Shown piece after piece: positions 16,333 to 24,277 of a stretch of 29,337 nt of DNA. The translations under genes and the position numbers were made by a program. The stretch is from JANWKQ01 sp040376605 (GTDB lineage Bacteria; Bacteroidota; Bacteroidia; CAIKAF01). The notes beneath the pieces are model-generated. The model saw only the letters and a list, made by a program, of their open reading frames with translations. It was not told the origin of the DNA and did not search any database. The stretch's first letter is position 1, and each line of letters opens with the position of its first letter. The DNA lies in the NCBI GenBank assembly GCA_040376605.1, contig JBEIQI010000007.1:1-29337 (forward strand). The letters are read 5' to 3'.

Positions 16333-17313
16333 ATGAAGAATATTGCGGTTATTTGCGGAGGAGATTCAGGCGAATTTGAAGTGTCGATGAACAGCGCCGA
16401 CATGGTAATTAAATCCATGGATCCCCAAAAGTATAAACCCTATAAGGCTTTGGTAAAGGGTACCAACTGGCATGTTATTGATGGGAAAACAAAATACCCC
16501 ATTGATAAAAATGATTTTACATGTAAAATCGGATCCAAAAAAATTAAATTCGACTGTGTATATAATATTATACATGGCACTCCCGGAGAAGACGGTAAGA
16601 TGCAAGGCTATCTGGAAATGATGGGGCTGCCTTATACATCGCCTAATGTGGCAGTAAGCGGATTAACCATGAATAAATACCTCACCAAAAGAATTTGTTA
16701 TGCCGAAAAATTACCGGTTGCCAAATCATTTTTAGTGAAAGAAAATGATACCATCATTAACGTAGATGAAATCGTAAAGAAATTAAAATTACCATGTTTT
16801 GTTAAGCCCAATAATGGTGGATCCTCTGTGGCAACTACTAAGGTGTACGAAAAAGCAAAAATGGTAGATGCTATTGAAGAGGCTTTTAAACATGATTACG
16901 AAGTAATTGTGGAGGAATATATTAAAGGGATAGAAGTTACTTGCGGCGTTTTTTATGATGGTGAAACAGTCGTAACCTTGCCCATTACTGAGATAGTTCC
17001 ACACAACGATTTTTTCGATTATGATGCTAAATATAAAGGAGAAAGTGATGAAATTACTCCTGCACGTTTAGACAAGAAGGTGTATAAAAAAGTACAAAAA
17101 TTAACGGCTGCTATTTATAGTTTATTTAATATCCACGGATTGGTAAGAATCGACTTTATTGTTCATAAGGGTGAACCTTATTTTATGGAAATTAATACCA
17201 TCCCTGGATTCTCTAAGGCCAGCATTGTGCCACAACAATTAAGGGTGGCTAAATTGAAGGAAATGGATGTAATTTCGTTGTTGATTGAACAGGCCATTGC
17301 TCGCAAGAAATAA
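16333..17313 (+). CDS. ddl: D-alanine--D-alanine ligase
   Basis: A 326-aa ATP-grasp ligase that joins two D-alanines for peptidoglycan precursor synthesis in the cytoplasm. Visible motifs: GGDSGEFEVS (9-18, with E16 for the first D-Ala), IIHGTPGEDGKMQGYLEMMG, FVKPNNGGSSVAT (nucleotide-binding region, S164-S165), the omega-loop DYDAKYKGESDEIT (229-242), D274 in RIDF, and E286/N288 in FMEINTIPGFS for Mg2+. The Lys-Tyr in AKYKG fits a D-Ala-D-Ala enzyme rather than a D-Ala-D-Lac one. The start at 16333 is preferred over TTG at 16312, since MKNIAVICGG is the typical family N-terminus. cysQ starts 5 nt after the stop, so they form an operon. The PASTA gene is divergent. Confidence 0.96.
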   Translation: MKNIAVICGGDSGEFEVSMNSADMVIKSMDPQKYKPYKALVKGTNWHVIDGKTKYPIDKNDFTCKIGSKKIKFDCVYNIIHGTPGEDGKMQGYLEMMGLPYTSPNVAVSGLTMNKYLTKRICYAEKLPVAKSFLVKENDTIINVDEIVKKLKLPCFVKPNNGGSSVATTKVYEKAKMVDAIEEAFKHDYEVIVEEYIKGIEVTCGVFYDGETVVTLPITEIVPHNDFFDYDAKYKGESDEITPARLDKKVYKKVQKLTAAIYSLFNIHGLVRIDFIVHKGEPYFMEINTIPGFSKASIVPQQLRVAKLKEMDVISLLIEQAIARKK

Positions 17314-17318
17314 TTATT

Positions 17319-18143
17319 GTGAAAAATAAAGAACTCGAACTTTTTTTTCTGTCTGCTATGGAAGCAGCGGTGCATGCCTCAGCGGTCATAATGGATATTT
17401 ATGCCACTGAATTTTCGGTGGAGACAAAAAAAGATGAGAGTCCGGTAACGTTGGCTGATCAACAGGCCGATGATATGATTCGAAAATATTTACAATACAC
17501 AAGTGAATATGTTTTAAGCGAAGAACAACCCCCATTGCCATTTGAAGAGAGAAAGGACTTGAGATATTTATGGATGGTAGATCCTTTGGATGGTACCAAA
17601 GAATTTGTAAAACGTAATGGAGAGTTTACCGTTAATATCGCCTTGATAAAACATGGGAGACCCGTTATGGGTATTGTTACCGCACCAGCATTAAATAAAT
17701 TTTATTGGGCCATGCAAGGCTATGGTTTGCATTATGCTGAGGTGAATAACTGGCAAATGGATTTTCAGGAAATCATAAGATCAGCGGTTCGGGTAGAATC
17801 CAAAATCAATACAGTTAAAATTATTGGGAGTCGTTCTCATGCTAATACGGATACGCAGCATTATGTAAAGCTCCTAACCGCTATGCATCCAGATGCAGAA
17901 ATTATTAATAGAGGAAGCTCTTTAAAGCTTTGTAAAATAGCCATGGGCCAGGCTTCTTTTTATCCGCGGTTTTCACCTATCAATGAATGGGATATTGCTG
18001 CTGGTGCTGCCCTTGTAGAGGTTTCCGGCGGGCAGGTATTGGATGCAAGTACCCGATTGCCGGTTAATTATAACAAAGAAAATTTATTACAGCCTCCATT
18101 TATTGCCATCGCTAATGGCATTAACCCAAGTACCTTGCCTTAA
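17319..18143 (+). CDS. cysQ: 3'(2'),5'-bisphosphate nucleotidase CysQ
   Basis: A 274-aa member of the inositol monophosphatase superfamily. Metal-binding motifs are present: E68/E69 in LSEEQ, D88-P-L-D91-G-T in WMVDPLDGTKEF, and D225 in EWDIAAGAALVE. DESPVTLADQQAD near the N-terminus and the KEF after DGT are typical of CysQ as opposed to inositol monophosphatase. The enzyme hydrolyses 3'-phosphoadenosine 5'-phosphate to AMP, removing a by-product of sulfate assimilation and sulfotransferases. The start is GTG at 17319, 5 nt after the ddl stop; the first ATG (17358) would remove part of helix 1 (LFFLSAMEAAVHA). Its 3' end is 4 nt from that of the converging type B cargo gene. Confidence 0.93.
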   Translation: MKNKELELFFLSAMEAAVHASAVIMDIYATEFSVETKKDESPVTLADQQADDMIRKYLQYTSEYVLSEEQPPLPFEERKDLRYLWMVDPLDGTKEFVKRNGEFTVNIALIKHGRPVMGIVTAPALNKFYWAMQGYGLHYAEVNNWQMDFQEIIRSAVRVESKINTVKIIGSRSHANTDTQHYVKLLTAMHPDAEIINRGSSLKLCKIAMGQASFYPRFSPINEWDIAAGAALVEVSGGQVLDASTRLPVNYNKENLLQPPFIAIANGINPSTLP

Positions 18144-18147
18144 TGAT

Positions 18148-20178
18148 TTATTCGAATACATGAATAAATCCAACGTATTCGTGAGTATCGCCATTATAAT
18201 CTTTTATGTAAACTACATAATTATATACACCTTGGCTTACCGTACTTCCCGAAAATGTATTCCCATTCCATGATTGGCTTACGTCGAAGTATTCAAAAAC
18301 CTTTACTCCCCATCTATCAAAAATATAGGCAGAGAATTCATCTACGCAAGTGGCGGTAATGATATATGCATCATTAATTCCATTTCCATCTGCGGTGATT
18401 ACATTGGGTAATTTTATAAAATAAGAACAGGAGTCAACAATTATTTGGATACTAGCAGTATCAGCACAACCAGCAATATTGGTAGCAATTAAGGTGCAAG
18501 TATAGGTTCCTGGAGCCGTATACGTATAGTTGGGGTTGATATCGTTACTGGTATTTCCATCACCAAAAATCCAGTTATACGTATCTGCATTGGTGGAGGT
18601 ATTGGTAAAACTAACAGGTAATGGTGATGCTCCTGCTACTGGTGTTGCCGTAAATCCGGCAAGGATACTTCCTCCGATGATATCAAAAAAGGCTGTGTCT
18701 GTTCCACATGAATTGGAGGCAACTGCAAAATAATTTCCTGGGCTCGTAAAGTTTTCGGTTGATCCGGCTCCACCGGTACTCCAGCTAAATGTACCAGTTC
18801 CGATTACTGTTACATCAACACTTGATCCACAAAGTGAAATAGGGGAGGAGGGTGAAATATTGGCTTGCGGGTTAGGATTAGCCGTTAATATAATATTGGC
18901 CGTATCCGATCCACAACTATTGCTTACAATTACCGAATAGGTTCCTGCCAGGTTGGCTATTATACTTGAAGTTACTTCACTGGTACTCCAAACATAGTTG
19001 GAGCCTCCCGATGCTTGTAGGGTAACATTGTCTCCTGTACATAAGGCAGTTGGCCCCAATGGAGTGATAATGGCTATAGGCGGATTACCACTGGTTGTAA
19101 CCACAACCGTATCGGCACTTGTTCCACAACTCGTTGTTTGCACCACAATATAACTTCCAGTAGTGCTCACGGTAATATTAGAAGTGGTTTGGGTAGTGTT
19201 CCATAAAAAGGGGCCTGATCCATTAGCTGTTAATTGAACACTATCTCCATTGCATAAATTAATGGGACCCGGTGGGGTAATATTTACCGGAGAGGGTGAT
19301 CCTAAAAATACTTCAAGGGTGTCTGTAATACTGCCATTACAATTGGTGGCTGTAAAATATAATTGAATAGGATTACTATCACCGGCACCAATGATATAAG
19401 ATGCATTGGTGGGGGAACTAGGATTAATAAGTGTTCCGGCACCACCTGTCCAAACATATCCAGAGAAACTTCCTTGTGTATTCGCGGTTAATTGAACGGT
19501 ATCCCCTACACAAAAACCGAGTTGATCAATTCCGGCATCCACAATTTCCGGAGTTATAGGAGCATTGCAACCAATGTTGATATAATCGGGTGTTCCGGGC
19601 CATGTATAGGTTACAGTAGCTCCATCAGCCGCAACATTCACCCCAAAAGAATCTTCTAATAATGCCCGATCGTAGATTACTGAATCTACACAGGCTCCTA
19701 TAAAAATGGATAAGGTTCGCAGTCCCACCCCATAATTAGCAAAATGTCCTGCCGTATTACCTGCACATTGAAAGATAACATAAATGGTATCGCTTAACCC
19801 GGCAAATGAATTGGCTCCGGGGATTACATTGATGCTACTCACTAATATTACTCTTTCCCCTGCAGGGATAATTCCGCCCGTTGGCTCTAATAATAATCCA
19901 CAAGAGGTAACGGTGGAATTCCAGGTAGATACTACCGATGCAGTAGTTGCATTTTGGCAAAGGCCTTGCCATGAATTGTTAGGCCAGTTAACAGATAAAG
20001 TACCCAAATTAATAGGAGTCGACCCAACCTGAAAACGAACCATTTCATTTTCACCTTCCGGACTTCCACAAGCATCTACCAATATACTTTCAATCTCAAT
20101 ACAATTGGTGGGTATTTGCGCTTGAATATGAATCATATTCAATAAAAGCAGCCATAGGAGAAATCGTTTTTTTGCCAT
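18148..20178 (-). CDS. Secreted protein with Ig/PKD repeats and T9SS type B (gliding-associated) C-terminus
   Basis: A 676-aa protein. A signal peptide (1-20, ending IHIQA) is followed by a lamin-tail-like region (about 23-210, IEIESILVDACGSPEGENEM) and an Ig-like domain (about 212-298). Three Ig-like repeats of about 72 aa follow (299-372, 373-444, 445-510), each with a conserved Cys pair (for example LCNGDSVQLTA with SCGTSADTVVV). Then come a PKD domain (about 507-592, NWIFGDGNTS) and a type B sorting domain (593-676: LPNVITADGNGINDAYII, FDRWGVKVFE, GVYNYVVYIKD). Type B domains, also called gliding motility-associated C-terminal domains, usually need a PorP/SprF-like partner for export and attachment; none is encoded in this window. 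The likely role is a surface adhesin (inference). The gene is divergent from the DUF2461 gene. Confidence 0.92.
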   Translation of the reverse strand: MAKKRFLLWLLLLNMIHIQAQIPTNCIEIESILVDACGSPEGENEMVRFQVGSTPINLGTLSVNWPNNSWQGLCQNATTASVVSTWNSTVTSCGLLLEPTGGIIPAGERVILVSSINVIPGANSFAGLSDTIYVIFQCAGNTAGHFANYGVGLRTLSIFIGACVDSVIYDRALLEDSFGVNVAADGATVTYTWPGTPDYINIGCNAPITPEIVDAGIDQLGFCVGDTVQLTANTQGSFSGYVWTGGAGTLINPSSPTNASYIIGAGDSNPIQLYFTATNCNGSITDTLEVFLGSPSPVNITPPGPINLCNGDSVQLTANGSGPFLWNTTQTTSNITVSTTGSYIVVQTTSCGTSADTVVVTTSGNPPIAIITPLGPTALCTGDNVTLQASGGSNYVWSTSEVTSSIIANLAGTYSVIVSNSCGSDTANIILTANPNPQANISPSSPISLCGSSVDVTVIGTGTFSWSTGGAGSTENFTSPGNYFAVASNSCGTDTAFFDIIGGSILAGFTATPVAGASPLPVSFTNTSTNADTYNWIFGDGNTSNDINPNYTYTAPGTYTCTLIATNIAGCADTASIQIIVDSCSYFIKLPNVITADGNGINDAYIITATCVDEFSAYIFDRWGVKVFEYFDVSQSWNGNTFSGSTVSQGVYNYVVYIKDYNGDTHEYVGFIHVFE

Positions 20179-20265
20179 CTTATTAGCGTAAAGGTCCGAA
20201 AGAAATCTATTATATATACATTTATCTTATTAAAATTACATCAAATAATTATCAAACCACTCATT

Positions 20266-20943
20266 ATGGCTGCTTATTTTACAAAAGATTTTATTCAATT
20301 TTTTATTGATTTATCCAGGAACAACCATAAAGATTGGTTTGATGAGAATAGAAAACGTTATGAGCAAAATGTAAAAACACCCTTTTTAACCTTTACGCAA
20401 GATTTTATTGCAGAAGCAAAAAAGTTAGATAAAGGCTTAGATATGGATGCAAAGAAGGCCATTTTTAGAATTAACAAGGACATTCGTTTTTCTAAAGATA
20501 AATCTCCCTATAAATTGCATGTGGCAGCCATCGTAAACGGAACCTTTACCAAGGATTTTGGAAATCCTAAAGGTTTGTATTATCAATTTAGTGCCGAAGG
20601 AGTTTGGACCGGTGGAGGTTTATATCAGCCGGAAAAATCAGCTATTGAACAAGTTCGTATGGCCATGGCGAAGAAACCCAAAGAGATCAATACGTTGTTG
20701 TCCGATAAAAATTTTAAGAAACTATTTGGTGGAACTTTTTTGGGAGAGCAATCTAAAATTATTCCAAAAGAATTAAAAGAAGCCGCCGAAATTCAACCAT
20801 TAATTTATAATAAACAATTTTACTTCGCAGCTGAATATGAAGATCCCAAAGTTTTATTAAAGCCGGATTTAATGAAATTTATGTTGAATCATTTAGAAGC
20901 CTCTTTGCCCATGATGAAATGGTTGGAGAAAACGATTAAGTAA
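20266..20943 (+). CDS. DUF2461 family protein
   Basis: A 225-aa cytoplasmic protein matching the DUF2461/TIGR02453 family. The N-terminus FTKDFIQFFIDLSRNNHKDW gives way to the family's best-conserved block, FRINKDIRFSKDKSPYK (about 67-83), then GLYYQFSAEGVWTGGGLY. No biochemical function is established for the family, to my knowledge. There is no signal peptide or membrane segment, and the length is normal. It ends 4 nt before the stop of the converging response-regulator gene and starts 87 nt from the divergent type B cargo gene. A degenerate TATCTTAT lies upstream (6/8 to -7). Confidence 0.88.
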   Translation: MAAYFTKDFIQFFIDLSRNNHKDWFDENRKRYEQNVKTPFLTFTQDFIAEAKKLDKGLDMDAKKAIFRINKDIRFSKDKSPYKLHVAAIVNGTFTKDFGNPKGLYYQFSAEGVWTGGGLYQPEKSAIEQVRMAMAKKPKEINTLLSDKNFKKLFGGTFLGEQSKIIPKELKEAAEIQPLIYNKQFYFAAEYEDPKVLLKPDLMKFMLNHLEASLPMMKWLEKTIK

Positions 20944-20947
20944 AAAC

Positions 20948-21565
20948 TTATACGATCCACTGATTCTGTTTTGCATAACTAACTAAGGCGGCAACATTAG
21001 GTTGATTCGTCTTTTTAAGCATGTTACGTCGATGAGTATTTACCGTAAGTTCGCTAAGGAACAATTTGTCGGCAACATGTTTACTACTTAATCCATCAGC
21101 TACCAGTTTTAAAATCTCTAATTCGCGATCAGAGAGTACGCCACCTTTTCGATCTTTATCTGAAGCTTCAAGATCCTTGGTTGGAAAAGGAAATACTTTT
21201 TTGCCTGCTAAAACATCATGAATGGTATCAATAATTTTATCTGTCGCATCTGATTTGCTGATATATCCATCGGCTCCCATCTGATAACAAGAGGCTATGA
21301 TAGATTTTTCAACAAACATGGAAAGCATAATCATTTTCGGACCTGATTTGGACTTTTTTAATTTCTGAATTAATTGATAACCACTCATATCAGGCATGCT
21401 TACGTCCGACAATATAATATCCACCTCCTTGGTAGGTATTTCTTCGGAAGCAAGTACCGAAGAATTATAAATTCCAACAACTTTAAAATCCGGATGATCA
21501 TTAAAAACTTTGGATAATCCGTCTGTGATAATTGGATGGTCGTCTATCAGGGCAATTTTTATCAT
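20948..21565 (-). CDS. NarL/FixJ-family response regulator
   Basis: A 205-aa two-domain regulator. The receiver domain (1-120) has acidic pocket D8-D9, phospho-acceptor D54 in ILSDVSMPD, a conserved Ser (MIMLSM) and the Lys in YISKSDA. A LuxR-type helix-turn-helix follows (about 140-203: LSDRELEILKLVADGLSSKH, ELTVNTHRRNMLKK). It should be phosphorylated by the kinase encoded 17 nt upstream and bind DNA as a dimer. Targets are unknown; no obvious inverted repeat for it is seen in front of its own operon. Confidence 0.95.
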   Translation of the reverse strand: MIKIALIDDHPIITDGLSKVFNDHPDFKVVGIYNSSVLASEEIPTKEVDIILSDVSMPDMSGYQLIQKLKKSKSGPKMIMLSMFVEKSIIASCYQMGADGYISKSDATDKIIDTIHDVLAGKKVFPFPTKDLEASDKDRKGGVLSDRELEILKLVADGLSSKHVADKLFLSELTVNTHRRNMLKKTNQPNVAALVSYAKQNQWIV

Positions 21566-21582
21566 TATTTGAGTTTGATTAT

Positions 21583-23394
21583 TTATTTTAAAGGTATAGA
21601 AATTATCGCAGTTGTGCCAGCCCCCGGCTTCGAATCAAATTCAATATGGCCATTAATACTGCTAATACGGTTGTTCATATTGGCTAAACCAATCCCATCC
21701 GATTGAACAGAGGATAAATCAAATCCTTTGCCATCGTCTTCATAAATTAAATTGATTTCATCATCAAATTGGTTCAATTCAATATGGACATTTTTGGCAT
21801 CGGCATGTTTTAAAGTATTGTTCAATAATTCTTGGGTAATTCTGTATAGCACATATTCGCCGGTGCTGGTCCAGCCTTTCCAGTTCTCAACACTTACGTT
21901 TACTTTTGTTTGATTGGTTTCAACGTGATTGGAAATATCCATGAGGGCTTGTGCCAATCCATTTTTTACTAAGGACTCCGGCATCATAGCATGAGAAATA
22001 GATCTCATTTCAACAATGGTATCATCTAAAATTTGGGTAGTTTTTTTAAATTGATCATTGGAATTAGTTCCGGATAGGGAATTTAAATTCATTTTGAGTG
22101 CAGCTAACATTTGGCCCAAACTATCATGTAAATCTTTGGCGATTCGGGTTCTTTCTTTTTCTTCCGCTTCAATAATCATTTTATTCCGTAATCGTTCCTC
22201 ATCAATTTTTTCTTTGGCTAATTTTTTCTGTTGCGCATTATAAATAACAATGCCTACTATCGCGGCCAATAATAACAATGCGCCTAACCCTGCAATAATG
22301 GCTGTGAAAAAATAAACTCTTTTTTGATCTTTTTGATGAGCTAGTTCAATCTTATTATTTAAGGATCTGATTTTTTCTTCCTTTAATTCGCTTTCATATT
22401 TTTCTTTGATCTCGGCATATTCTTTGGTTTTTTGAAAATCGAATATTGAATCCTTCATGGCTTGTTGAAGCTCCATATAGATAATGGCACTATCCAGATT
22501 CCCTCTTTTCCGGTGTACCTTACTTAAATTCCCATAGATAAAATTGGTGAGATCATGAAAGTTGATAGCCGAACTAATCTGTAACGCCTTGTTATAATAT
22601 TGATGAGCACTTTTATAATCTCCGTTTTTATCCATTATTTCGGCCAGGTTCGTATAGGAAAGGGCTAATGGCATAGTTAAATTTAACTCCTTTCGAATGG
22701 CCAAAGATTGGTTTAAATAATATATAGAAGAATCATTTTGTCCCAATTGACTTTTTATGATTCCAATAAATTCTAAGCTATAAGAAATACTTTCTTGATT
22801 ATTTGCTTTTTCTGCATTAGATATAGATTTCCGATAGAGGGCTTCTGCAGTAACTAAATCCTTTTTCCATTCTTCTATTAAGTTACCCATATAATTATAG
22901 GTGATGGCCAACTCATTATAGTTTTTACCCTTTTCAAAGGCCGTTATACTCATTTCTAAATATTGGTAGGCATCTTGCTTTTGACCCATTTTGCGATAGG
23001 TAAAACCCATTTCCCGCATAGCTTGAGCCTCACCAATGATATCTCCATTAATTTTAAAAATATTTCTGGCCGTTTGAGCATATTGAAGGTTGGAAGTATA
23101 ATTTCCGATTCGATAGTAACAATTGGCTGTTATTAACAGTATGCTACCAAGTTTTTGCGATTGTTGTTTTTCGTTCAGTATATTAATCCAATAGTTTCCC
23201 AATTCAATAGCATTATTAGGATCCACATCTTTTAATCTAACCAGTTCCGACTCTACTTTTTTATGCTGCTCATCAAAGGGAATTTGGCCCATATTATTCA
23301 TCAAACTATCCACATTATAGGCCAATACGCAAGTGCTCATGAGCAGCCAGAAAACTACCAATGCGGAAACCCGTATGTAAATTAGTTTTAACAT
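21583..23394 (-). CDS. TPR-containing sensor histidine kinase (HisKA_3 type)
   Basis: A 603-aa kinase. A signal peptide or first membrane segment (about 1-25) is followed by a periplasmic region with about six tetratricopeptide-type helical repeats (about 85-320, e.g. ALSYTNLAEIMDKNGDYKSA), a short coiled coil (325-358), one transmembrane helix (361-384), a cytoplasmic coiled coil, then the catalytic core. The phospho-acceptor is H423 in AKDLHDSLGQML; the ATPase has N525/N526 in QELLNNTLKHA, EDDGKGFD (552-559) and GIGLANM (567-573). This NarX/DesK-like class pairs with LuxR-type regulators, as here (gap 17 nt). The TPR sensor is common in Bacteroidota; the ligand is unknown. A 7/8 -7 element (TATATTTA; minus strand, 23408-23415) lies 13 nt before the start. 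Confidence 0.94.
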   Translation of the reverse strand: MLKLIYIRVSALVVFWLLMSTCVLAYNVDSLMNNMGQIPFDEQHKKVESELVRLKDVDPNNAIELGNYWINILNEKQQSQKLGSILLITANCYYRIGNYTSNLQYAQTARNIFKINGDIIGEAQAMREMGFTYRKMGQKQDAYQYLEMSITAFEKGKNYNELAITYNYMGNLIEEWKKDLVTAEALYRKSISNAEKANNQESISYSLEFIGIIKSQLGQNDSSIYYLNQSLAIRKELNLTMPLALSYTNLAEIMDKNGDYKSAHQYYNKALQISSAINFHDLTNFIYGNLSKVHRKRGNLDSAIIYMELQQAMKDSIFDFQKTKEYAEIKEKYESELKEEKIRSLNNKIELAHQKDQKRVYFFTAIIAGLGALLLLAAIVGIVIYNAQQKKLAKEKIDEERLRNKMIIEAEEKERTRIAKDLHDSLGQMLAALKMNLNSLSGTNSNDQFKKTTQILDDTIVEMRSISHAMMPESLVKNGLAQALMDISNHVETNQTKVNVSVENWKGWTSTGEYVLYRITQELLNNTLKHADAKNVHIELNQFDDEINLIYEDDGKGFDLSSVQSDGIGLANMNNRISSINGHIEFDSKPGAGTTAIISIPLK

Positions 23395-23407
23395 GTAATA
23401 TAGTTGC

Positions 23408-23415
23408 TAAATATA
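23408..23415 (-). promoter_or_regulatory. Candidate -7 element for the kinase-regulator operon
   Basis: The minus strand reads TATATTTA, 7 of 8 to TAnnTTTG, 13 nt before the ATG at 23394. No -33 box is clear. Confidence 0.38.
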
Positions 23416-23519
23416 CGGGGAAATTTGAAAAAGGGCCCTAACGATTTATAGGTATTAGAACTGTGCGTCGAATTGCTTAATTCCTGGTTTATCTCAAGGC
23501 CTTTCAATCCAACTTATTG

Positions 23520-23527
23520 TATATTTG
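23520..23527 (+). promoter_or_regulatory. -7 element immediately before plsC
   Basis: TATATTTG is a perfect TAnnTTTG but ends only 3 nt before the plsC ATG at 23531. If used, transcription would begin at or next to the start codon and give a leaderless message. Confidence 0.4.
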
Positions 23528-23530
23528 CTT

Positions 23531-24277
23531 ATGGTTATATTGAAAGCTATTTATACTGTTTATGCATGGACCCTTTGGATTTTAATAGGGTTTTGGATTT
23601 TTTTATGGGCCATTCTGGTTTCCATCATTCGAGGAGAAAAAGGTTTGTCTCAAATTATCGCCGCCTATAAGCTATTTGCCAAGGTCTGGTTTTTTATGAT
23701 AGGTATGCGCATTAAACTAAAAGGTCAACAATACAGAGATCAAACTGGGGCTTGTTTAATTGTTAGCAACCATGGTTCAAATATTGATATGATGACGGCT
23801 CCCCATGTGTGCCCTACCCAATTAAGTCCATTGGCCAAGGAGGAAGTAAAGAAGATACCCATGTTGGGTTATATGTTTAAGGCGGTGAGTGTTTTTGTAA
23901 ATAGGAAGGATGCAGAAAGCAGAAAGAGGAGTATAGAAGAGATGAAAAGGAAGCTGAACAATGGGATTTTTATTTTTATGTTTCCCGAAGGAACTAGAAA
24001 TAGGACTCCTTTACCATTAAAAGATTTTTACGATGGGGCTTTTAAAATTGCTATTGAGGTTCAAAAACCAATCATGCCCTTGGTATTTTTAAATCTGCGA
24101 AAACTAGCGCCACTGAATAGTTTTTTTATGCAACCGGGAACTATCCAAGGGGCTTTTTTGGAGCCCATTTCAACGGAAGGTTTAACTGAAAATGATGTAC
24201 CCATGTTAAAAGAAAAAGTATATAAAATGATGTATGAGTATATAGAAACTAATGATCCATACTTCAAAAAAAATTAA
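23531..24277 (+). CDS. plsC: 1-acyl-sn-glycerol-3-phosphate acyltransferase (PlsC family)
   Basis: A 248-aa membrane-associated acyltransferase. An N-terminal hydrophobic segment (about 3-33) anchors it. The catalytic motif is SNHGSNIDMM, a HxxxxD form with the usual NHxSxxD pattern slightly varied. FPEGTRNRTPL is the phosphate-binding motif III, and PIMPLVFLNLRK the later block. It adds an acyl chain to lysophosphatidic acid to make phosphatidic acid in phospholipid synthesis; a lyso-ornithine-lipid or other lyso-lipid acyltransferase is a possible alternative. The start is ATG 23531; the in-frame TTG at 23525 falls inside the promoter-like octamer. The stop overlaps the start of the ApbE-like gene (TAATG), so the two are translationally coupled. 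Confidence 0.93.
   Translation: MVILKAIYTVYAWTLWILIGFWIFLWAILVSIIRGEKGLSQIIAAYKLFAKVWFFMIGMRIKLKGQQYRDQTGACLIVSNHGSNIDMMTAPHVCPTQLSPLAKEEVKKIPMLGYMFKAVSVFVNRKDAESRKRSIEEMKRKLNNGIFIFMFPEGTRNRTPLPLKDFYDGAFKIAIEVQKPIMPLVFLNLRKLAPLNSFFMQPGTIQGAFLEPISTEGLTENDVPMLKEKVYKMMYEYIETNDPYFKKN

Noticed and set aside
18530..18733. Plus-strand frame opposite the PKD domain of the type B cargo gene
   Set aside because: Shadow of the coding strand, with no start context or homology that I recognise.
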